DNA of 11,177 nucleotides, taken from the NCBI GenBank assembly GCA_964425255.1, contig CAYRMV010000108.1, positions 1 through 11,177 of the forward strand, read 5' to 3'. Within the stretch, counting starts at the first letter, position 1. Every line of letters starts with the position of its first letter. This document shows, piece by piece, positions 1 to 6,025 of this stretch. Below the pieces are notes generated by a model. It was given only the letters and a program-made list of their open reading frames with translations. It was not told the DNA's origin and made no database searches. Both the position numbers and the translations under genes were made by a program. This DNA is from CAYRMV01 sp964425255 (lineage in GTDB: Bacteria > Bacteroidota > Bacteroidia > Flavobacteriales_D > Crocinitomicaceae).

Positions 1-44
1 ATCTAGTGCCGAGAGGTGTGCGGGTTCGAGTCCCTCCATCCGCA
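1..44 (+). tRNA. tRNA-Leu, 3' part only (5' half outside window)
   Basis: The window opens inside a tRNA. The 3' side of the anticodon stem (about 1-6) is followed by a long variable arm with stem GCC/GGT around a GAGA loop (8-17). Next come a T arm at 20-36 with loop TTCGAGT at 25-31, the 3' acceptor strand CATCCGC at 37-43 and discriminator A at 44. The T stem has one mismatch (C21 against T35). A long variable arm with discriminator A fits tRNA-Leu; serine tRNAs usually carry G there. The anticodon lies off the left edge, so the isoacceptor cannot be named. CCA is not encoded, since the next bases are CGG. Confidence 0.85.
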
Positions 45-51
45 CGGAAAG

Positions 52-83
52 AAAATGGTGTAAGATAACTTATGCCATTTTTT
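52..83 (+). terminator. Rho-independent terminator after tRNA-Leu
   Basis: ATGGTGTAAG (55-64) pairs along its whole length with CTTATGCCAT (69-78), using two G-T wobbles, around the loop ATAA. Three further A-T pairs extend the base of the stem, and a run of six T follows at 78-83. It begins 8 bases after the tRNA. Its 3' arm contains the ATG at 72 that gives the longest tig reading frame, so that ATG is an unlikely start. Confidence 0.8.
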
Positions 84-113
84 GTTTATAGTAAAAAAAC
101 AAAATTTGTTGAA

Positions 114-1463
114 ATGAATGTAATTCGTCAAGACGTAGATGCGCAAAGCGCACTTTTAACAGTACAAATTTCTCCAGCTGACTACCAAGCTAAGGTTGCT
201 AATGCGTTAGAGAAATATCGTAAACAAGCTAAAATCCCTGGATTTAGACCTGGAAAAGTTCCGATGGGCTTGATCCAAAAACAATATGGAAAAGGAGTTT
301 TGGCTGACGAATTGAATAAAATCGTTTCAGATTCTTTGTACAATTATGTCAATGAAAACAAAATTGAGATTTTAGGAAATCCAATTCCAAAAGAGGACGT
401 AGAAGTTAAAGGTGATTTTAATAATCCAAGCGACTTTGAATTTACATACGAAATCGGTCTTTCTCCAGCGATTAACATTTCTTTAGACAAAGAAAAATTT
501 GACTATGTTAAAGTAAAAGTGGATGAAGAATTAATCACAAAACAATTAGATGATTTACGTCGTCGTTATGGGAAATTGGTTTCTTCAGAAAAAGTAGGTG
601 ATACTGACATGGTGTTGGCTCAATTCGTTGAATTAAACGAAGACGAAACAATCAAAGAAGGTGGTATCATGCATTCTTCAACGATTTCAATGGAATTTGT
701 TGAAGATAAAGCAGCGAAAAAAGCATTGAAAGGAAAGAAAACAGGTGACTCTGTTGTCGTTAATCCTGCTCATGTTTCTAGAGGTGGAAAAGATACTGCA
801 GCAATGCTAGGAATCAATGAAGATCAATTGGCAACTATTTCGGATAAATTTGAATTGAAAATCAATGAAATCCGTCACATGGAATTGGCAGAAATGAACC
901 AAGAATTGTTTGATCGACTGTTTGGTGAAGGTGCGATTTCTTCTGAAGAAGAGTTGAAAGCACGCATCAAAGCAGATTTAGAACAAATGTTTGCCAATGA
1001 CTCAGATCGTTTGTTGACTCGTTCTGTTTATGAAAACTTGATGGAGAAAACAAGTGTTCCTTTACCAAGCGATTTCTTAAAGCGTTGGATTCAAATGTCT
1101 AACGAAAAGCCAATTACGATGGCTGAAATCGAAGAGCAATTTGATGGATACGAAAAAGGAATGAAATGGCAGTTGATTCAAGGTCATATCTTCAAAGCAA
1201 ATGACTTAAAAGTGGAACAAGCTGAAGTAATTGAATTCACAAAGGGCTTGTTGGTGAACCAATATGCGCAATATGGAATTCCAGCTCCGGAAGACAAAGA
1301 ATTGACAGCATCTGCAATCCAAGTATTACAAAACAAAGAGGAATCTGCTCGCGTTTATGATATGCTTGCTGAAACAAAATTGACTCAGTATTTCAAAAAT
1401 ACAGTTAAATTGAAAGATAAAGAAGTTAGCTACGACGAGTTTGTTGCTTTGGCTTCTAATTAA
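114..1463 (+). CDS. tig: Trigger factor (ribosome-bound chaperone), Bacteroidota type
   Basis: Trigger factor binds the ribosome at the peptide exit and shields nascent chains in the cytoplasm. The protein is 449 residues from this start (E. coli about 432). The ribosome-binding signature GFRPGK falls at residues 43-48, so Gly43-Phe44-Arg45 have the same numbers as in the E. coli protein. This strongly supports the ATG at 114. An in-frame ATG at 72 would add 14 residues but sits inside the tRNA terminator. The N-terminal domain spans about 1-115, a FKBP-like middle domain about 145-255 and the helical C-terminal chaperone domain about 256-449. The middle domain lacks recognisable PPIase motifs. 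The gene stands alone between two terminators; no convincing promoter was found in the short gap before it. Confidence 0.95.
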   Translation: MNVIRQDVDAQSALLTVQISPADYQAKVANALEKYRKQAKIPGFRPGKVPMGLIQKQYGKGVLADELNKIVSDSLYNYVNENKIEILGNPIPKEDVEVKGDFNNPSDFEFTYEIGLSPAINISLDKEKFDYVKVKVDEELITKQLDDLRRRYGKLVSSEKVGDTDMVLAQFVELNEDETIKEGGIMHSSTISMEFVEDKAAKKALKGKKTGDSVVVNPAHVSRGGKDTAAMLGINEDQLATISDKFELKINEIRHMELAEMNQELFDRLFGEGAISSEEELKARIKADLEQMFANDSDRLLTRSVYENLMEKTSVPLPSDFLKRWIQMSNEKPITMAEIEEQFDGYEKGMKWQLIQGHIFKANDLKVEQAEVIEFTKGLLVNQYAQYGIPAPEDKELTASAIQVLQNKEESARVYDMLAETKLTQYFKNTVKLKDKEVSYDEFVALASN

Positions 1464-1486
1464 TCAAATAAATAAAATCTTCAAAA

Positions 1487-1518
1487 GGGTATCCGAGAAA
1501 TCGAGATACTCTTTTTTT
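1487..1518 (+). terminator. Rho-independent terminator of tig
   Basis: GGGTATCCGA pairs with TCGaGATACTC (one bulged A, one G-T pair) around a GAAA tetraloop, and seven T follow at 1512-1518. It lies 24 bases after the tig stop codon and separates tig from pbpC. Confidence 0.85.
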
Positions 1519-1540
1519 ATGCGGATAATCAACATTTCAC

Positions 1541-1580
1541 TTCGAATAATAAAAGCTGCATTCGAGTAATAAAATCTTCC
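1541..1580 (+). repeat. Imperfect tandem repeat, two 20-bp units
   Basis: Units at 1541-1560 and 1561-1580 agree at 16 of 20 bases. The core TTCGAATAATAAAA / TTCGAGTAATAAAA differs at one base of 14. It lies in the gap upstream of pbpC, and the second unit overlaps the -33 region of a weak promoter candidate. It could be a small duplication or a binding site; nothing here decides. Confidence 0.45.
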
Positions 1581-1582
1581 AG

Positions 1583-1590
1583 TAGATTCG
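1583..1590 (+). promoter_or_regulatory. Weak candidate -7 box of pbpC (TAGATTCG)
   Basis: TAGATTCG matches five of the six fixed bases of the Bacteroidota -7 consensus TAnnTTTG. TTCG at 1561-1564 lies 18 bases upstream at a -33-like position, and the pbpC ATG is 18 bases downstream. The geometry resembles the better boxes in this window, but the match is imperfect. Confidence 0.3.
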
Positions 1591-1608
1591 TTTTACAAAG
1601 AGAGAAGC

Positions 1609-3948
1609 ATGAAGTCTAAGGAGATTCGTAAATCATTTATGATCTGGAATGGAAAATCCATTGTAATCATTTATTTTTTGAGCTGGTTTGTTACTTGCAT
1701 GCCAACGCATTTATTTGATGTACCTAATTCAACGATTTTAGTGAATGAAAAAGGGACAATTCTAGCTGCTCAATTAGCGGATGATGGACAATGGCGATTT
1801 GCATCTACCAAAGAAATTTCTCCTAAAGTGAAACGTTGCTTAATCGAATTTGAAGACCGAACATTTTACCAACATATCGGTGTTTCTATTCGAGGAATTG
1901 CTCGCGCTTTTTGGGATAATGTCCAAAGTGGGAGAGTGGCAAGCGGTGGGAGTACAATTAGTATGCAAGTGGTTCGCTTAAGTAGAAAAAATCCTCCAAG
2001 AACCTATTGGGAAAAAGCAACGGAGATTTTTCGTGCGCTTCAGTTAGAACTCCGGTATTCGAAAGATGAAATACTCAATATGTATTTGAATCATGCGCCT
2101 TATGGTGGAAATATTGTGGGTGTTGAAGCGGCTTCATGGCGGTATTTTGGTCGACAAGCAAAGGAATTAAGTTGGGCTGAAAGTGCTATGTTGTCGGTAC
2201 TTCCAAATTCCCCAGGATTGATTTTTCCAGGTAAAAATCAGCACAAATTACGACTAAAACGGAATCGCCTTTTAAAGCATTTGCAAAAACAAAATTGGAT
2301 TAAATCAGACGAATCGGAACTGGCTCAACTGGAGGTTTTACCACAAAAATCGAATCCTTTCCCCAAATTGGCTCAAGCTCTTTTAATAAATGAATTGAAA
2401 AAGGGTAAAAAAGGACAACGAATAATTTGTACGCTCGAAAAGGAAAAACAATTTTTAGCTGAACGTTTGGTTGAATTGCATGCGCGGAACTGGGAGGAAA
2501 AAGGAATTCATCATGCAGCCGTTTTGATTTCATCGGTAAAAACAGGAAAAACACTTGTTTACATCGGAAATACCAATCATGCCACGAAAGAATTTGATTC
2601 ACAAGTAGATTGTTCCAATGCTCCAAGAAGTTCTGGAAGTATTTTAAAACCGATATTATTTGCAGCGTCTATCGATGATGGAATGATTCTACCCAAACAA
2701 GTTTTACCTGATATCCCATCTCAATTTGGATCGTATTCGCCTAAAAATTTTTCGGGTAATTTTGAAGGACTTATTCCCGCTGATCAAGCACTTTCTCGAA
2801 GTTTGAATGTGCCGATGGTTCACTTGTTGAATCAATATGGTCAACCAAAATTTTTGGATTTATTACGCAAATTAGGAATAAAAACAATGCGAAAACCAGC
2901 TCGGCATTATGGCTTGACTTTGATTTTAGGTGGAGCTGAAACCAAGTTAAATGAATTGCACCAAATGTATTTGTTATTAGCACAACAATCAGCTGGAATT
3001 ACCGAAAAAAAACAGGGATATCTTGCCCAAGAAATGCAAGTTAGTAGGCAACCCATTCCGCTAAGTGATGCTGCATTGTTTGAAATGAATCAAGCATTAA
3101 TTGAAGTGAACAGACCCAATGAAGAGAATCAATGGAAACAGTTTCAATCTTCCCAAAAAATTGCCTGGAAAACAGGAACTAGTTTTGGTTTTCGAGATGC
3201 TTGGTCGATCGGTTGGACAAAAGAATATATCATATCTGTTTGGGTTGGAAATGCAAGCGGAGAGGGGAGACCTGGATTAACAGGTACTCAAATTGCTGCA
3301 CCTTTGATGTTTGATTTATTTCAACTTTTCCCAAAATCTACCGATTGGTTTTCAAAACCGAGTAACGAATATACTTCGCAAACGGTATGTTATGAAAGTG
3401 GGTTTCCAGCGAATCATTTGTGCGAAAATGTGACTAACTTATCCGTACCTAAAAGAACTTGGAAACAAGGTGAATGTCCGTATCACCAAACCATTTTTGT
3501 GTCGAAAGATAAAAAATACCGATTAAAACAAACATGTGCATCCATTTACGATATGCAAGCATCCACTTATTTTGTCTTGCCTATATCGGTTGCACAGATT
3601 TACAAGCAAAAACATCCTACTTTTCAAGAAGTTCCACCTTTGCATCCCGAATGCATGAAAAGTGAGTCAAATCCGTTGTTATTAATTCACCCAAAACCAA
3701 ATGCACATTTATTTCTTCCTCGAAATCAATATGGTGAACAAAGTAAAATGGTTTTTGAAGTCCAAAACAGACGGAGTGATGGGAAAGTGTTTTGGCATTT
3801 AGATGAACGCTATTTAGGTGAAACAACTGGAGTTCACCAACTTTCTGTTTCTGTTTCTGAAGGAAAACATCAAATTAAAGCGATGGATGAATCTGGAAAT
3901 GAGGTTCAAACATCCTTTTTTATCGTCTCAAAAAGGAATGTAAAATAA
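1609..3948 (+). CDS. pbpC: Penicillin-binding protein 1C (bifunctional transglycosylase/transpeptidase)
   Basis: This is a class A peptidoglycan synthase of 779 residues, close to the E. coli PBP1C length. A single membrane anchor (about 14-30) follows a short basic cytoplasmic tail, so the catalytic part is periplasmic. The GT51 transglycosylase domain shows EDRTFYQH with the catalytic Glu at 82, GGSTISMQ at 113-120, the second Glu at 139 and KDEILNMYLN at 152-161. The transpeptidase domain has SILK (Ser344, Lys347), SLN at 398-400 and KTGTS at 521-525, so all three penicillin-binding motifs are intact. The last ~95 residues fit the beta-rich C-terminal domain that marks PBP1C (BiPBP_C). In many bacteria pbpC is beside an alpha-2-macroglobulin gene; none is present here. 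The start ATG begins the basic-plus-hydrophobic N-terminus directly. The gene converges on the acetyltransferase gene with no clear terminator. Confidence 0.93.
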   Translation: MKSKEIRKSFMIWNGKSIVIIYFLSWFVTCMPTHLFDVPNSTILVNEKGTILAAQLADDGQWRFASTKEISPKVKRCLIEFEDRTFYQHIGVSIRGIARAFWDNVQSGRVASGGSTISMQVVRLSRKNPPRTYWEKATEIFRALQLELRYSKDEILNMYLNHAPYGGNIVGVEAASWRYFGRQAKELSWAESAMLSVLPNSPGLIFPGKNQHKLRLKRNRLLKHLQKQNWIKSDESELAQLEVLPQKSNPFPKLAQALLINELKKGKKGQRIICTLEKEKQFLAERLVELHARNWEEKGIHHAAVLISSVKTGKTLVYIGNTNHATKEFDSQVDCSNAPRSSGSILKPILFAASIDDGMILPKQVLPDIPSQFGSYSPKNFSGNFEGLIPADQALSRSLNVPMVHLLNQYGQPKFLDLLRKLGIKTMRKPARHYGLTLILGGAETKLNELHQMYLLLAQQSAGITEKKQGYLAQEMQVSRQPIPLSDAALFEMNQALIEVNRPNEENQWKQFQSSQKIAWKTGTSFGFRDAWSIGWTKEYIISVWVGNASGEGRPGLTGTQIAAPLMFDLFQLFPKSTDWFSKPSNEYTSQTVCYESGFPANHLCENVTNLSVPKRTWKQGECPYHQTIFVSKDKKYRLKQTCASIYDMQASTYFVLPISVAQIYKQKHPTFQEVPPLHPECMKSESNPLLLIHPKPNAHLFLPRNQYGEQSKMVFEVQNRRSDGKVFWHLDERYLGETTGVHQLSVSVSEGKHQIKAMDESGNEVQTSFFIVSKRNVK

Positions 3949-3952
3949 ACAA

Positions 3953-4384
3953 CTAAAATCGCTTTTCCATTTCGAAATGTTGCAACACCTCAAACAATTT
4001 ATAAGAAGGGCCAAGTAAAGTATACCCCAATTGCTGATAAAACAAGACAGCGTAATCCCGAGCATGCAAGACAAGTCGCTCAATTTGTTGTTCTTGACAA
4101 GCTTGTTCAACTGCTTGCATGATTTTCTTTCCAAGTCCTTTGCCTTGCAAATTGGTTTCAACTGCCACAAATCGAACTTGCGCTTCTTTGTCTGAAAGTA
4201 GATCTAATCGAGCGATTGCTATAATTTGTGTGTTTTCAAACAAAGCAAAATGTTGACCTGTTGCATCCCCATCATTTCGCTCACTTCCTCTTGGTTTGCC
4301 TAAAGGTTCGCGCAGAATTCGAAAACGTAAATCATAATATTGAGCCCATTCTTGTTCTGAATGGGGAGTTCGAATTTCAATCAT
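3953..4384 (-). CDS. GNAT-family N-acetyltransferase
   Basis: A compact cytoplasmic GNAT domain of 143 residues, which transfers an acetyl group from acetyl-CoA to an unknown amine. The acetyl-CoA-binding motif A covers about 70-93 (VRFVAVETNLQGKGLGKK), with the Q-x-x-G-x-G loop at 80-85. Motif B is ARDYAVLFYQQLGY at 108-121. The N-terminal LRFRILREPLGKPRGSE is typical of small ElaA-like or uncharacterised GNAT proteins and gives no substrate. Its ATG overlaps the TGA of the upstream CoA-transferase gene (ATGA), so it is probably translated by coupling and transcribed from the same promoter. Its stop is 4 bp from that of the convergent pbpC. The family call is secure; the substrate is unknown. 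Confidence 0.88.
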   Translation of the reverse strand: MIEIRTPHSEQEWAQYYDLRFRILREPLGKPRGSERNDGDATGQHFALFENTQIIAIARLDLLSDKEAQVRFVAVETNLQGKGLGKKIMQAVEQACQEQQIERLVLHARDYAVLFYQQLGYTLLGPSYKLFEVLQHFEMEKRF

Positions 4385-5445
4385 AGTTCTTTCGTTTGAA
4401 ATGCAATTGAACTAACTCGTTTTGTTTCAATCCCTTCCATCTGTTCAATTCGAATTAATTTTTGCGCATTGGTATCGTTGAATACTTCATCCAATTTCCG
4501 AATTTTTCCACAAGGAACAAAGTGTTTGTGCATCCATTGTAAAATGGCTTCTGAATCCAAAATTTCAACTCTCTTTTGAATCAACTCAGCAAGTGCTTTT
4601 CGGTGAATCACGCGTTGTTGATTGGAAATAAAACGTTCGTCATCAGGCAGATCTTCCAAACCTAAATAATTACAAAAACGAAGAAAATGTGCATCACTCC
4701 CGATAGCAAAAGTGATTTGAGCTTGATCCATTGTAGTGAAAATTTCACCATAGGGAGCAATGGTTGGATGTAAACTTCCCAATCTTTTTGGAATTGCATT
4801 TTCCATCAAATAGCCAGAAGCCTGATTCATTAAACTACTTACAGCAGCATCATACAAAGAAACGGAAATCATTTTTCCTTTGTTTGTAAAAGTTCGCTCA
4901 AAAAGAGCAGCTAAGATTCCTTCTTTTAAATGATGAGCCGCCAAAACATCGATCAAAGCAACTGGCATTTTTACAGGACCACTTTCTGGAGTTCCATTCA
5001 TGGACATGTAACCTGTTTCTGCTTGAAGAATTAAATCAAAGGCAACTCGATCCGATTCAAGTCCAAATCCAGATATTTTTCCATGAATGAGTCGGGGATT
5101 TTGCTTAACTAAAATAGTATCGGTTAACTGAAATTTCTCTGCATCGCCTTTTTTAAAATTCGTTAAGAGAATATCTGCATCTGAAATCAATTCCAAAAAA
5201 GCACAGTAATCCTTTTCAAATTTTAAATCGAGTTTACGATATGATTTTTTGTAGTTGATACTGGAAAAATAAGCAGAAATAGCGGAGTTTTTATCTTCAT
5301 TTTCCAATTTCCATGAACGGGTAACATCCGGAATTTGTGGGTTTTCAACTTTAATTACATTTGCACCTAATTCAGCAAAAAACATTCCTACAGATGGACC
5401 TGCTAGTACGGTTGAAGCATCAATTACTTTGAGTTGAGACAGCAT
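4381..5445 (-). CDS. CaiB/BaiF-type (family III) CoA-transferase
   Basis: 354 residues from the ATG at 5445. Family III enzymes move CoA between carboxylic acids, or racemise acyl-CoAs in the AMACR branch. The N-terminus KVIDASTVLAGPSVGMFFAELGANVIKVE is the hallmark Rossmann-like opening. Asp166 in VALIDVLAAHH sits where the catalytic aspartate (about 169 in formyl-CoA transferase) is expected. NYKKSYRKLDLK and FDLILQAETGYMSMNG are further family regions. The C-terminus stops after RVSSIAFQTKEL, without the usual end segment around an LGEHT-like motif, so it is somewhat short. An upstream in-frame TTG at 5472 would add 9 residues, but it lies within a perfect TAnnTTTG promoter box; ATG 5445 is preferred. 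The downstream GNAT gene overlaps by 4 bases. The acyl substrate cannot be inferred. Confidence 0.87.
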   Translation of the reverse strand: MLSQLKVIDASTVLAGPSVGMFFAELGANVIKVENPQIPDVTRSWKLENEDKNSAISAYFSSINYKKSYRKLDLKFEKDYCAFLELISDADILLTNFKKGDAEKFQLTDTILVKQNPRLIHGKISGFGLESDRVAFDLILQAETGYMSMNGTPESGPVKMPVALIDVLAAHHLKEGILAALFERTFTNKGKMISVSLYDAAVSSLMNQASGYLMENAIPKRLGSLHPTIAPYGEIFTTMDQAQITFAIGSDAHFLRFCNYLGLEDLPDDERFISNQQRVIHRKALAELIQKRVEILDSEAILQWMHKHFVPCGKIRKLDEVFNDTNAQKLIRIEQMEGIETKRVSSIAFQTKEL

Positions 5446-5469
5446 TCTTGCTACATGTTTAAAAGAAAA

Positions 5470-5477
5470 CAAATGTA
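5470..5477 (-). promoter_or_regulatory. Promoter -7 box (TACATTTG) of the CoA-transferase/GNAT pair
   Basis: Read on the minus strand, TACATTTG is an exact match to the Bacteroidota -7 consensus TAnnTTTG. It lies 24 bases before the ATG at 5445. No good TTTG -33 element is seen at 19-21 bases upstream. It overlaps the alternative TTG start, arguing against that start. It sits in the 75-bp gap after rlpA, so this pair may be transcribed separately from rlpA. Confidence 0.55.
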
Positions 5478-5520
5478 CAAAAACTCTGCTGTTTATTGAA
5501 TTTACAAGAAATGAAATCGA

Positions 5521-5871
5521 TTACTGAAGGGATTTTAGCTGGACTTTTGCATGCCCATTTCGGACAAAATTAAGTTTTTGAGCTGCTTTCAAAGATAAAT
5601 CGATGATACTTGGAGAAGATTTGGAAAGTCGATCATTCACTTTTACCACCACGATCGAATCATTGGCGATGTTTTTCACTTCCACTAAGGTTCCAAAAGG
5701 AAGTGTTTTGTGAGCTGCAGTCATTAAATTTTGATTGAAAACCTCTCCGGAAGATGTTCTTCTTCCATGAAATTTATTGGCGTAATAACTTGCCCTCCCA
5801 GTCTGTTCAAAATCCGATTTAAGCGTTAAACTCGTCAATAAAATAATTCCCAAAATCCCAACTATTCGCAT
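5521..5871 (-). CDS. RlpA-like double-psi beta-barrel protein, exported, minimal form
   Basis: 116 residues. A signal peptide (about 1-19, MRIVGILGIILLTSLTLKS) has no lipobox cysteine, so the protein is probably secreted to the periplasm rather than lipid-anchored. The rest is one RlpA/DPBB domain: GRASYYANKFHGRRTSSGEVF (25-45), TAAHKTLPFGTLVEVKN (51-67), VVVKVNDR (74-81) and SIIDLSLKAAQKL (88-100). Conserved Glu43, His54 and Asp80 are present. RlpA proteins studied in other bacteria are lytic transglycosylases acting on glycan strands without stem peptides. This one has no SPOR domain, and the usual DRGPF is DRLSKSSP, so catalysis is uncertain. The start is set at ATG 5871; an in-frame GTG at 5904 lies upstream of the promoter box. 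It is first in the leftward block and divergent from tex. Confidence 0.85.
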   Translation of the reverse strand: MRIVGILGIILLTSLTLKSDFEQTGRASYYANKFHGRRTSSGEVFNQNLMTAAHKTLPFGTLVEVKNIANDSIVVVKVNDRLSKSSPSIIDLSLKAAQKLNFVRNGHAKVQLKSLQ

Positions 5872-5892
5872 ATGTTTTCTTTTGATGATGAT

Positions 5893-5900
5893 CAAAGATA
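5893..5900 (-). promoter_or_regulatory. Promoter -7 box (TATCTTTG) of the rlpA-like gene
   Basis: On the minus strand TATCTTTG matches TAnnTTTG exactly, 21 bases before the ATG at 5871. TTTC at 5919-5922, 18 bases upstream, is a near match to the TTTG -33 element. This is the best complete promoter candidate in the window. Confidence 0.6.
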
Positions 5901-5936
5901 GCACTCAAGTGTCTGAATGAAAAATATTTAAACATT

Positions 5937-5953
5937 CGTTAACAATTATAACG
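5937..5953. promoter_or_regulatory. Short inverted repeat CGTTA-N7-TAACG in divergent intergenic region
   Basis: Five-base arms CGTTA (5937-5941) and TAACG (5949-5953) flank an AT-rich 7-base spacer. It lies between the divergent rlpA-like and tex genes, upstream of both promoter candidates. It has operator-like size, but short arms of this kind also occur by chance. Confidence 0.25.
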
Positions 5954-5998
5954 TCTTGTTTTCTTCCATTTTTTGACCTAAAAAGTGTAAAATTTAAG

Positions 5999-6006
5999 TA
6001 GCTTTA
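5999..6006 (+). promoter_or_regulatory. Weak candidate -7 box of tex (TAGCTTTA)
   Basis: TAGCTTTA matches five of six fixed bases of TAnnTTTG and ends 19 bases before the tex ATG. A TTTTTTG run at 5969-5975 is the only -33-like element, but its spacing (23 bases) is longer than the usual 19-21. Confidence 0.3.
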
Positions 6007-6025
6007 GACCGCTAAAATTTGATGT

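Noticed and set aside
101..108. AAAATTTG as a -7 box for tig
   Set aside because: It lacks the leading T and is only 5 bases from the ATG, so the transcript would start at or inside the gene.
72..113. N-terminal extension of tig (14 residues)
   Set aside because: The ATG lies in the tRNA terminator hairpin, and the extension shifts the ribosome-binding signature away from its usual residue numbers.
2300..2626. 108-residue minus-strand frame inside pbpC
   Set aside because: Antisense to a well-supported pbpC frame; no recognisable domain, so a shadow frame.
3968..3979. Perfect 12-bp palindrome CATTTCGAAATG
   Set aside because: It lies within the last codons of the GNAT gene and has no T run or promoter context; probably a coincidence of coding sequence.
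5988..6021. TAAAATTT twice upstream of tex, and the hairpin TTTAG-accg-CTAAA
   Set aside because: Short AT-rich repeats expected by chance. The second copy is too near the ATG to be a promoter, and the hairpin has only five pairs.
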